A DNA stretch of 64,000 bases from CAMAPP01 sp046153685 (GTDB lineage Bacteria; Pseudomonadota; Alphaproteobacteria; CADEGL01), in the NCBI GenBank assembly GCA_046153685.1, contig JBJXGH010000191.1, forward strand, positions 1 through 64,000. Direction: 5' to 3'. This document shows, piece after piece, positions 57,154 to 64,000 of this stretch. The position numbers and the translations under genes are program-made. The notes beneath the pieces were generated by a model that ran no database searches, was not told the origin of the DNA, and worked only from the letters and a program-made list of their open reading frames with translations. Positions within the stretch are counted from its first letter, which is position 1. Each line of letters opens with the position of its first letter.

Positions 57154-58847
57154 CGTGCGATCACCCTGTCCGACGGAAAGCGCATCGTCGCGACCGTGCC
57201 GCGCCCGGGTTCGCTGGCAAGTTCGAGCGTACCGCCGTGCAACGCCATGAGCTGGCGGCCGATCGTCAGGCCAAGGCCCGATCCGCCGCTTGGGCGCACA
57301 TTGCTCATGTTGGCCTGCCAGAACAAATCGAAGGCGCGCGCAACTTCCGCGCGAGTCATGCCAATGCCGTTATCGGCCACCCGCACATAGGCGCCCTTGT
57401 CGTCCACGCCAAGCGTCAACGTGACCTCGCCGCCCGCAGGCGTGAACTTGACCGCATTCGACAGGAGATTGGCGAGCACCTGGCGCACCGCGCGCGGATC
57501 GGCGCGCACGCGCACATGGGTCGCGATCGAGTCTTCCTTGATTTGAACCCGGGCCTTTTGGGCCTGGGTCTCGGTCAGAATCACGCAACCGAGCGCGAGC
57601 GTGCCCAACTCGACATCTTCCTCGGCCAAGCGGTAATGCCCCGTGCGAATTTTGGAGGCATCGAGCAGATCCTCGACGAGGTTCAGCAAATGGCGGCCGC
57701 TATCGAGCACCATGGCGGCGTGGCGCCGCGTGGGGCTGCCTTGTTGTGCGTCGTCGCGAATGACCTCGGTCAGGCCGAGCATGGCGTGCAGGGGCGTGCG
57801 CAATTCGTGGCTCAGCGTGGCGAGAAACGCCGACTTGGCCGCGGTTTCCGATTGCGCGGCGCGCTGTTCGGTGACCAGGGCGGAAATGAGCAGCAGATTT
57901 ACGCTGAACAGCGTCAACATGCCGCCAAGCGCGGTCAGGGGGCGTTCAAATCCGCCTGCGACGAACGGCCCCAAACCCGCAACCGAGCATACGGTCGCGA
58001 CGACCATGACCAGGGTGAACAAGGTGTAGGCCGAGCGCAGCGATAGGCGCAGCGCAAGCCAGGTGAGCGGCAGGATGAGCAGATAGGGCGGATAGAAATT
58101 CGCCGTCCCTCCCGGCGTTTGGCCGAACAATAGCGCGGTTGCGCCTAGCGTGACCGCGGTTACGCCGAGGCCTTCCCAGCCGGGAAGCCGGTCCGCCGAG
58201 CGTGCATGCCGGAACGAGAGCCATAAAAGAAGCGCGGGTGAAAAATAGAGCGCGCCGCCTGCGTCGGAAATCCACCACCGAAGCCAGATCGACCAAAGCT
58301 CGGTCGAGGGAATTCCCGGAGCGCCGGCCCAGATGGCCAAGGTGCCGCCCGTTGCCACGACCGTGCCGTGAAGCACCACCCCGCCCGCCAGGAACGCGAA
58401 AAGGCCCTGAAAATTGTCGAACAACCGGCCCTCGGCGGCATGGCGCGCGACGAGCAGAGCACCCAGCACGGGCCCCGCCGCATTGGTTAACGAGATGATC
58501 GTGACGACAAGCGCGTCCGCGCCAAAAATGATGGAGTTGGTGATCCACGACGCGGCGAACAATGCCGGCACGACCCGCACCCCGCCGACCATGGCCGCGG
58601 CCAAGGCGATGCTGGCGGACAGCCAGATGGGCGAGGGAAAGAAGCCGAAAGCGGCGAAATACCAGCTGACCGCCACGCCAAAAACGACATAGAGCGTGCC
58701 AACCACGAAATTTACGGCAATCCACCCGAGCACGGGGCGTTGGGCAATGAGGGGCTCGAACCAATCCGGGCGGATCGCGCGATCGAGCAGGGCGCGCCCG
58801 GCCCACTCGAAACTCCAATGCGGCGCCCGTGTCTGTGTTGCGTTCAT
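57150..58847 (-). CDS. MASE1 sensor histidine kinase
   Basis: The 565-residue protein has a MASE1 membrane region (about eight helices, including GWIAVNFVVGTLYVVFGV), followed by a HisKA domain with the phospho-acceptor His in LATLSHELRTPLHAM. The HATPase has the N-box NLLSNAVKFTPAGG, DNGIGM, and GGSGLGLTIGRQLM. No receiver domain and no response-regulator gene are near. The ATG at 58847 is chosen by family length; one 9 codons upstream (58874) is an alternative, and neither has a good ribosome-binding site. It is coupled to the TPR gene. Confidence 0.87.
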   Translation of the reverse strand: MNATQTRAPHWSFEWAGRALLDRAIRPDWFEPLIAQRPVLGWIAVNFVVGTLYVVFGVAVSWYFAAFGFFPSPIWLSASIALAAAMVGGVRVVPALFAASWITNSIIFGADALVVTIISLTNAAGPVLGALLVARHAAEGRLFDNFQGLFAFLAGGVVLHGTVVATGGTLAIWAGAPGIPSTELWSIWLRWWISDAGGALYFSPALLLWLSFRHARSADRLPGWEGLGVTAVTLGATALLFGQTPGGTANFYPPYLLILPLTWLALRLSLRSAYTLFTLVMVVATVCSVAGLGPFVAGGFERPLTALGGMLTLFSVNLLLISALVTEQRAAQSETAAKSAFLATLSHELRTPLHAMLGLTEVIRDDAQQGSPTRRHAAMVLDSGRHLLNLVEDLLDASKIRTGHYRLAEEDVELGTLALGCVILTETQAQKARVQIKEDSIATHVRVRADPRAVRQVLANLLSNAVKFTPAGGEVTLTLGVDDKGAYVRVADNGIGMTRAEVARAFDLFWQANMSNVRPSGGSGLGLTIGRQLMALHGGTLELASEPGRGTVATMRFPSDRVIAR

Positions 58848-59037
58848 GTTCGGATGATAGTGACGATGCGCCATACGGGCGGCAAGCTTGGATTTTAACC
58901 CAAAACCGCCATAGGCGCGAGAGTTCCGCCGCCATTCTCCACGCCAGGCGGGCGGTCGCCGGGCCGGGTTGAGCGATCGAAGGTTAGCCCTGTGCGGATG
59001 CCGGCGACCCTGTGCGAACGCTGGCCAATCGCCGGGA

Positions 59038-59190
59038 TCAGAGATATTTCGCGCGAATATCGACGGTCGATTCCCGGCCGAGGCGGGCGAAATTGGTCTT
59101 GAGCCAGACCTCGGCGCATTCACGCCCAATATCGCGCAAATGGGTCAGAAATTCCCAATCGCCGTTGAGCTTGCTCGCCACGGGTGGGAA
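59038..59190 (-). pseudogene. 3' remnant of a DUF3734 patatin-like gene
   Basis: About 50 codons before the TGA at 59038-59040 read SKLNGDWEFLTHLRDIGREC, then LKTNFARLGREST and VDIRAKYL, resembling the C-terminus of patatin-like phospholipases with a DUF3734 tail. The rest of the ~370-residue gene is missing; the DoxX gene (59225 on) occupies its place. This looks like a truncated relic. It could be a chance short resemblance. Confidence 0.55.
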
Positions 59191-59224
59191 CGCGCGCGGC
59201 ACATCGAGCCCGTCGCGCGGCGCG

Positions 59225-59710
59225 TCATCGGGCGCGAAAGAGGCGTCGCGCCAAAAGATGATCCAGCGAGAGCGCGCCCGCGCCACGCGTCAGCACATAG
59301 GCCAAAACCGAGGCCCAAAGCAGATGTTCGGCCCAATTCTCGGGATAGACAAAGAACTGGATGACGAAGGTCATGCCGAGCAGAGCGGCCGCGCCAAAAC
59401 GCGCGCCAAGGCCGAGAACGATCAGCACGGGACAGGCGAGCTCGTTCGCCGCCGCGAGCGTCGCCGCAAGCTCCACGGGCAGAAGCGGCACGGCGTATTC
59501 GTTCTCGAACAAGGCGAGCGTCGCGTCCCAGCTCGCGATCTTGGTCAAGCCCGATTTGAAGAACACCGCGCCCACGCCGACGCGCATTGCGAATTCGACG
59601 ACGCCTAGCGGAAAGCGCGCGAGCAGGCGCCGCCCGGCATCGACGAGTTCGAGCGCGCGGCTGCCGGTGTTCGCAAGCGACACGGGCGTTTTCATGGCAT
59701 TCGTGGACAT
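59225..59710 (-). CDS. bufD: DoxX-family membrane protein of bufferin operon
   Basis: The 161-residue protein has about four membrane helices in the DoxX pattern (MRVGVGAVFFKSGLTKIASW; NELACPVLIVLGLGARFGAA; FVYPENWAEHLLW). It is the last gene of a four-gene set with DUF2282, DUF692 and DUF2063 proteins, the published bufferin layout, where the DoxX member is BufD. It begins 5 bp after bufC. Its role is not settled; a redox or membrane partner is plausible. Confidence 0.85.
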   Translation of the reverse strand: MSTNAMKTPVSLANTGSRALELVDAGRRLLARFPLGVVEFAMRVGVGAVFFKSGLTKIASWDATLALFENEYAVPLLPVELAATLAAANELACPVLIVLGLGARFGAAALLGMTFVIQFFVYPENWAEHLLWASVLAYVLTRGAGALSLDHLLARRLFRAR

Positions 59711-59715
59711 GGCCG

Positions 59716-60513
59716 TTACCCTTCATTTCCGGTGCGGGGAAGAATGAATTCAATGATCGCCCCACAGCCGATGAGGAAGGCGAGCGTCCCGGCGAGATCG
59801 AAACCCGCGCCATTGGCGGCGGCGACCGCGCGCTCCAGTGGCCGCCCCGCGCGCAATGCGCAAAGGAAGGCGAATTCCGCGTCGCCAAGCGTCCGCCAAA
59901 CCGGCGCGCCATCCTGGCGATGGATGAGAAGGCGGCACGCGCCCTCGTCGAGTGAAATCTCAGACTCCGCCGCATTCGGTTGGTTCGCAGCCCAGATGCG
60001 CGCAACGGGAAAGCGCGAGGTGAACAATCGGCACGCGGGATGGAATTGGAAAATCAAATCCGCCTGACGGGCGCATTCGACCCGGCCAAGGCACGCAGGA
60101 TCGAGCGGCGGCATGTCGGGCGCGGTGCGCGAGAGGTTGAGCGCCCATTCAAGCCGCGCAACGTCGCCAAGATAGGGGTGAACTTGGGTCTCGGGGAGCG
60201 CTTCGAGCAGCGCGGGAAAGTCTTCGCCGTATTCGAACAGACATGGGCCCGCGGGCGGCGAGGCGGCGGCGAAACGGCGCGCGACCTGGGCGAAGAACAT
60301 CTCGCCCACGAGGCGCCGCGTCGCGGGGAAGGTCGCGGCGAGTGCCTCGATCACGGTGATGTAATAGTGATTGCGGTAAATCTGCACGCGCCGCGCGGGC
60401 GCCATGGAATCGCCCATCACTATGCCGGAAAGCTCGGAGTCCTCCAACGCGGCGTTGGCGAGCGGGCCTAGAACATGGGCGCGTAGCGTGCGTTGGATGT
60501 CATGCAGCTTCAT
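59716..60513 (-). CDS. bufC: DUF2063 partner protein of MNIO enzyme
   Basis: The 265-residue protein has the DUF2063 N-terminal domain (RVQIYRNHYYITVIEALAAT, FPATRRLVGEMFFAQVARRF, CLFEYGEDFPALLEA). This domain forms a complex with DUF692 enzymes and helps recognise the precursor peptide. The ATG at 60513 is used; a TTG two codons upstream is less likely. Its start overlaps bufB by 14 bp, so the two are coupled. C-terminal helices follow from about residue 175. Confidence 0.87.
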   Translation of the reverse strand: MKLHDIQRTLRAHVLGPLANAALEDSELSGIVMGDSMAPARRVQIYRNHYYITVIEALAATFPATRRLVGEMFFAQVARRFAAASPPAGPCLFEYGEDFPALLEALPETQVHPYLGDVARLEWALNLSRTAPDMPPLDPACLGRVECARQADLIFQFHPACRLFTSRFPVARIWAANQPNAAESEISLDEGACRLLIHRQDGAPVWRTLGDAEFAFLCALRAGRPLERAVAAANGAGFDLAGTLAFLIGCGAIIEFILPRTGNEG

Positions 60514-61486
60514 GGCCAAGACCCTCAGTTCGAGCCGCGCGCAGGGCGGGCGGGAAATGTGCGGGCGGGAGATTTGAAGGCACTCCCATATCCAGTACCG
60601 GCCGGCCGGATAACGGCCGGCCGGCGAATTGCGGCCGGGCCAACGCGTTTAGTGCACGCGCATCCGCTTGCGCCGCCTCGGCTAGCAACACCGAAAGCCG
60701 CGGTAAATTGCTGTCCCATTCCACGAGGGCGGGCGCGTGGGGAAACCGCCGAACCGCCGCCTCGTAAAGCGCCCAAACCTCCGCGGACACGGCCGAGCCG
60801 TGATCGTCGATGAGAATGGATGCGCCATCGGCATCGGCGACCGCGTGACCCGCTAGGTGAATTTCGCCGACCGCCTCGGCCGGGAGCGCGGCCAGATAGC
60901 TGTGTGCATCGCCACCGAGATTGGTCAGCGAGACGTGGATATTGTTGACGTCGCACAGGATCCCGCAACCCGTGCGGCGCGCGAGCGCGCTTAAAAATTC
61001 GGCCTCGGGAATCGTCGAGGCCGCAAAGCGCAGATAGGCGGACGGGTTTTCGACGAGGATGGGGCGGCGCAGCCAGTCCTGCGCGGCCGCGATATTGTCG
61101 GCGACGATGGCGAGCGCCTCCTCGGTGTAGGGCAGAGGCAGAAGATCGTTGAGATAGACGCCGCCCGCGACGCTCCACGACAGATGTTCGGAAACGAGAA
61201 AGGGTTCGGTGCGTTCGACAAGCTGCGCCAAACGCGCAAGATGCGCCGAATCGAGGCCCTCGGCCGAGCCGAGCGACAGTCCGACGCCGTGGAGCGAGAT
61301 GGGCCGCTCGCGGCGTAGGCGCGCCAAGACCCGCGCGGACGCGCCGCCGCCCATGTAATTCTCGGCATGAACTTCAAAAAATCCGACGGACGGAGGCGCG
61401 GCCAGAATTTCCGCCTCGTGCGGCGCGCGAAAGCCGATACCGGCCGGGGGTGGCGCGCCGTCTGGGGAAGGAACGAGGTCGGTCAT
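60500..61486 (-). CDS. bufB: DUF692 multinuclear iron oxidase (MNIO) BufB
   Basis: The ~328-residue protein has the DUF692 TIM-barrel motifs: FFEVHAENYM, SLHGVGLSLGS, VSEHLSWSVAGG, ENPSAYLRF, CDVNNIHVSLTN, EIHLAGH and VEWDSNLP. The His, Glu, Asp and Asn residues in these segments bind the iron cluster. MNIOs turn cysteines of a precursor peptide into oxazolone or thio-heterocycles; the cognate precursor is the adjacent bufA. Start is uncertain (ATG at 61486 or 61495). A perfect GC hairpin lies near its 3' end. Confidence 0.9.
   Translation of the reverse strand: MTDLVPSPDGAPPPAGIGFRAPHEAEILAAPPSVGFFEVHAENYMGGGASARVLARLRRERPISLHGVGLSLGSAEGLDSAHLARLAQLVERTEPFLVSEHLSWSVAGGVYLNDLLPLPYTEEALAIVADNIAAAQDWLRRPILVENPSAYLRFAASTIPEAEFLSALARRTGCGILCDVNNIHVSLTNLGGDAHSYLAALPAEAVGEIHLAGHAVADADGASILIDDHGSAVSAEVWALYEAAVRRFPHAPALVEWDSNLPRLSVLLAEAAQADARALNALARPQFAGRPLSGRPVLDMGVPSNLPPAHFPPALRAARTEGLGHEAA
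60598..60624. repeat. perfect GC hairpin in the bufB 3' coding end
   Basis: CCGGCCGGCCG (60598-60608) and CGGCCGGCCGG (60614-60624) are perfect inverted repeats around a 5-base loop. The hairpin is about 100 bp before the bufB stop on the coding strand. It could slow ribosomes or stabilise part of the operon mRNA, or reflect the repeated GRP residues it encodes. Confidence 0.6.
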
Positions 61487-61514
61487 GGCCCGCATCCGTC
61501 CGTCGGTTCGAAGT

Positions 61515-61781
61515 TCAAGTCTTGACTGCGCCACCATTGATCTTGGCGCAGGTGCCGGCGGGGACGAAAATCCACGCGTCGGCCTGATTGTCCTTCTTGG
61601 ACGTACCCGCGCAAGACGAGGTCGCGGTCTGGCAGTCGTTCATGCCGGCTTTGGCGATACCGCCGCATTTCTCGAACTTGAAGCTCGGCTTTTCGGCGGG
61701 GCCGGCCTGGGCCGCGCCGAGAGCCACGAGTGAAAGCGCTGCCGCGAAGGCGGAGCCGACGAAAGCGGAAGAGGTCTTCAT
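61515..61781 (-). CDS. bufA1: DUF2282 bufferin precursor peptide
   Basis: The 88-residue DUF2282 peptide has a signal peptide (FAAALSLVALGAAQA) and four cysteines: Cys39 (FEKCGG), Cys50 (MNDC), Cys57 (SSCAG) and Cys78 (GTCAK). The core pattern EKCGGIAKAGMNDC, SSCAG and VPAGTCAKI is typical of bufferins, which are modified by BufB and bind copper in the periplasm. AAGGGAG precedes the ATG at 61781. bufB starts 28 bp later. Copper-stress regulation is expected from family knowledge, not seen here. Confidence 0.92.
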   Translation of the reverse strand: MKTSSAFVGSAFAAALSLVALGAAQAGPAEKPSFKFEKCGGIAKAGMNDCQTATSSCAGTSKKDNQADAWIFVPAGTCAKINGGAVKT

Positions 61782-61814
61782 GGCGAAACTCCCTTTAGTG
61801 GTTGAGCAGGCTAT

Positions 61815-61838
61815 CTTACGAACGCACTTACCTTACGA
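61815..61838 (-). promoter_or_regulatory. repeated GTAAG elements upstream of bufA1
   Basis: On the minus strand TCGTAAG occurs at 61838-61832 and 61821-61815 (17 bp start to start), with a third GTAAG at 61831-61827. The cluster ends 34 bp upstream of the bufA1 start. It could be a promoter or operator of the buf operon. It does not clearly match a known ECF sigma consensus. Confidence 0.35.
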
Positions 61839-61944
61839 GCCGGCGAAGCGCGGGCCCGACCGCCACAATGGCATCGGCCCGGTGCGCGATCTGATCACGC
61901 CTTCGTGAGGCGCGGTCACATTCACGCGAGCGAGCGAGAAAACG

Positions 61945-62461
61945 GCCGAACCGGGGCTGGACGTGATTGCCGCCTATGTCACCGGCAATGTGGCGGACAA
62001 CCCCGTTCGGCTGGCTGCTCTCGGCTGAGGTTGCCGATCAGTTGGGTATGGACCTGGGTCTGGCGTGGAATTTTTATGTCTTCGCGAGGCTGCCTCGCGC
62101 GGCGCGGCGCTGGGGCACGCGCGCGAGTTTCTGGGGCGCGCTCGCGGTCGCGGGATTGGGTCTGCCGCTCGTCCTTCTGCCCCATCTCGGCGCATTGCTG
62201 GCCGGACTCGCGCTCATAGGCACGGGCACATTCTTCGCCCAAGCGGTTGCCACGGGGTTCGTCGGCCGCGTGGCCAGGGGCGACCGTGCCTCGGCGAGCG
62301 GCATCTATCTCGCGTGCTATTTTCTGGGCGGTCTTGCGGGTAGCGCGGCGCTGGGCGCGATTTTCATGCGCTCCGGCTGGCTAGGCTGCATCGCCGCGAT
62401 CGGCGCATCCTTGGCCGTGGCGGCTTGGCTCGCCAGGCGCCTCGAAGACTCGGCACCTTAG
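61945..62461 (+). pseudogene. truncated, frameshifted MFS transporter
   Basis: The frame ending at 62461 has MFS C-terminal sequence of the YnfM type: LIGTGTFFAQAVATGFVGR, ARGDRASASGIYLACYFLG. Upstream, the helix motif VIAAYVTGN is in the +1-offset frame (from about 61963) and stops soon after at a TGA, while FGWLLSAEVADQLG is in the final frame. A frameshift near 61985-62010 explains this. The N-terminal half of the transporter is missing. I judge it non-functional. Confidence 0.7.
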
Positions 62462-62471
62462 GCATTCGCGC

Positions 62472-62849
62472 CTACGCGGCGGCGACGTTGCCCGAAGCCG
62501 CTGCCATGTCGTGCCTATCATCCGACGGAAATGCGCCGAGATTTACACGCAGAATCACATGCTCGCCGCGGAGCGATATGGTCTTGCCGCAACTCCTCGG
62601 AACGGGGATGGATTTGACCTTGCACAGGAGCACGATCGCCGCAGCAATTTCGGAAGCCGAGATCGTGTGCGAACGGGGTGGGAGGCCGTTGACCCGAACC
62701 ACGCAACTCACTCGCCGTTTCTCGTGCCGAGGTTGAACGTCGAGAATATCGCCGGGGCCCAAGTTCGAGAATCGTCGTACATCCGGAATCGAAAAGGCCT
62801 CGACCAACTCGGCGCGCGAGAACGCGATGTAACGTATTTCCGACGGCAT
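62472..62849 (-). CDS. hypothetical protein
   Basis: I do not recognise this 125-residue protein with certainty. It is compact and well-formed (EIRYIAFSRAELVEAF at the start, LHARHEK-like basic stretch PRHEKRRVSCVVRVNG in the middle, then a VILRVNLGAFPSDD strand). It has no signal peptide or membrane helix. The predicted beta-rich middle could bind a ligand. It is convergent to the MFS remnant and 10 bp from its end. Its codon pattern is like that of its neighbours. Confidence 0.55.
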   Translation of the reverse strand: MPSEIRYIAFSRAELVEAFSIPDVRRFSNLGPGDILDVQPRHEKRRVSCVVRVNGLPPRSHTISASEIAAAIVLLCKVKSIPVPRSCGKTISLRGEHVILRVNLGAFPSDDRHDMAAASGNVAAA

Positions 62850-62998
62850 GGCGGTCCATCCGTAAGCGAGGCCGGAGCGTCTAGGGCGGCAGTATTACCG
62901 GGCGAAACTTAATAATTTCCTAGGTCCAAAACCCGCCCGGCGCGGATCATTCGCCCACCAAGGTCGATCCTCTGGCCTGGCTGGGGCCTAGCTGGGGC

Positions 62999-64000
62999 CT
63001 AGCCGGCCGGCCGCGGAACCCAGCTCCGCTCCTCGCCCGCGTATTCGGGGCCGGGATTTCCCATCACCGTCGTGCGCCACATGATGCGGATGTACTTGTC
63101 CGCTTCGTACCAGCTCGGCGCGTGCAACAGATTGCGATTGTCGTAAATGACGAGATCGCCCTTCGTCCAATCATGGACATAGACGAATTGATCCTGGGTC
63201 ATGTGGCTCATCAGCTCGTACACGAGCTTCGCCCCCTCGCCGTCCGGCCCCGGCGACAGGCCGACGATGGGGCCGTCGACCCAATCCAGCTGTCCGCTCT
63301 CGCACATATAGATCGAAGGTCTTCCGGTCACCGGGTGGACGCGGACCATGGATTGCTTCTGCGACCGCTGATGGGGGAGAAGCATTTTGGGCTGAACGCC
63401 GGAGCGCACGGCTTTTTCCGAGCGGCCATTGCTCGGCAGGGTATGCAGGGCTTCCATGCCTTGGATGCGCCGCTTCAGGTGCTCGGGCAGCGCCGCGTAG
63501 GCGGCGGTGCCGTCGGCGAACAAGGTCTGGCCCTGACCCTTGGGGGTCGGCTGTATCGCGATGAACAGCGAGAAATCGGGTGGCGGGCGGCGGAAACTCT
63601 GGTCCGAATGCCAGCCGCGCCGTTGAGGAAAGCGCGTGGGAAACTTGCCGTCCGGCGTCAGCGGCGGCTCGGGCCGCGTCATGGGCTGGTTGTTGATCGG
63701 CGGGGCATTGGTGACCAGGAGAATTTCGGGCACGTCCTCGTGGATGTTGAACAATGTCTTATTTTCGGCGGTGAAGGTCACGAGGTTGTTCTCGACCTCG
63801 GGCCCAAACAGCCTGGACAGACGCACCAGAAGACGCGGCTCGTCGAGAATCTCGTCCATCCCGGGCAGGAACAAAAACCCGCCCGAGGCATAAAGCGCGT
63901 TCGCCAGCGCATCGGGTGTCTTCTCAAGCGCGTCCGTCGCCGCGCGCGCGCCCATGTCGGATTTGAAACGAACCACCCCGCCGAAATTCGCGCCCGGCAA
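62999..64000 (-). CDS. TauD/TfdA-family 2-oxoglutarate dioxygenase, 5' end outside window
   Basis: The visible 333 codons contain the Fe(II)/2-oxoglutarate motif HxD in RRGWHSDQSF, the distal His in YDNRNLLHAPSW, and the Arg for 2-oxoglutarate in IRIMWRTTVMG. The family hydroxylates small molecules such as taurine, herbicide acids, or betaine-type substrates, but the substrate is not evident. The first codon at the window edge is TTG, so the true start is likely outside. The C-terminus is complete, ending in RSWVPRPAG. Confidence 0.87.
   Translation of the reverse strand: MPGANFGGVVRFKSDMGARAATDALEKTPDALANALYASGGFLFLPGMDEILDEPRLLVRLSRLFGPEVENNLVTFTAENKTLFNIHEDVPEILLVTNAPPINNQPMTRPEPPLTPDGKFPTRFPQRRGWHSDQSFRRPPPDFSLFIAIQPTPKGQGQTLFADGTAAYAALPEHLKRRIQGMEALHTLPSNGRSEKAVRSGVQPKMLLPHQRSQKQSMVRVHPVTGRPSIYMCESGQLDWVDGPIVGLSPGPDGEGAKLVYELMSHMTQDQFVYVHDWTKGDLVIYDNRNLLHAPSWYEADKYIRIMWRTTVMGNPGPEYAGEERSWVPRPAG

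Noticed and set aside
61790..61910. A canonical ECF sigma promoter for the bufferin operon
   Set aside because: The spacing between the GTAAG elements does not match the consensus that I know, so I list only a repeat.

Overview
The window is GC-rich, gene-dense chromosomal DNA of an alphaproteobacterium, probably Rhodospirillales-like; I do not assign a species. Three things point there: the gene order rpsP-rimM-trmD-rplS-leuC-leuD, the order dapF-mtaB-ftsY-DMT transporter-yciB, and families typical of the class (long DCD-type dCTP deaminase, DUF2336, CGNR/ABATE, 2-oxoacid:ferredoxin oxidoreductase with a fused gamma-alpha subunit). I see no prophage, CRISPR array, rRNA or tRNA. The only mobile-element trace is an IS3-type right-end remnant at the left edge.

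Layout. 1-6268: IS remnant, then a minus-strand housekeeping block (ffh, rpsP, rimM, trmD, rplS, leuC, leuD). 6444-8427: a translationally coupled cassette of a CGNR regulator and two secreted, cysteine-capped pentapeptide-repeat proteins. 8605-16233: dCTP deaminase, then plus-strand dapA-like, dapF, mtaB, ftsY, a DMT transporter and yciB, ending at a convergent NUDIX gene. 16375-21428: SMP-30 hydrolase, an unknown secreted protein, a probably decayed gene, DUF2336 protein and pgk. 21623-26007: ferredoxin-NADP reductase beside korA-korB; korA carries an in-frame TAG. 26179-31679: FAD/GcvT demethylase, a lone CoxL-type molybdoenzyme subunit and a transporter. 31676-37880: acyl-CoA ligase, MaoC hydratase, thioesterase, racemase, methyltransferase, small barrel proteins and a hydrolase. 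37882-42860: M48 lipoprotein protease, nuclease-fold protein, prolyl iminopeptidase, PagL and a DMT transporter. 42918-43701: two tandem ectoine-synthase-like cupins without ectA or ectB. 44915-50045: a four-gene acyl-CoA cluster with a strongly CaiD-like hydratase. 50241-58847: msrA, gamma-glutamyltransferase, VOC protein, OCD-family protein, YkgJ-type protein, cyclophilin, agmatinase, and a MASE1 histidine kinase coupled to a secreted TPR protein. 59225-61781: a complete bufferin operon (DUF2282 peptide, DUF692 MNIO, DUF2063 partner, DoxX), flanked on both sides by decayed genes. The window ends inside a TauD/TfdA dioxygenase.

How the genes fit together. The left third is core metabolism and translation or secretion (Ffh and FtsY both present, lysine and leucine biosynthesis). 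The middle suggests use of methylated amines or quaternary ammonium compounds and acyl-CoA intermediates: a dimethylglycine-dehydrogenase-like enzyme, a CaiD-like hydratase, a 3-hydroxyacyl-CoA-type dehydrogenase, ligases and thioesterase. KorAB plus ferredoxin-NADP reductase could link 2-oxoacid oxidation to NADPH. The bufferin operon predicts a periplasmic copper-binding modified peptide. The most unusual observations are the korA amber codon, the paired EctC-like proteins (one with the Tyr85 metal ligand changed to Phe), the CGNR/pentapeptide cassette with its AT-rich dyad, and the remnants flanking the bufferin operon.
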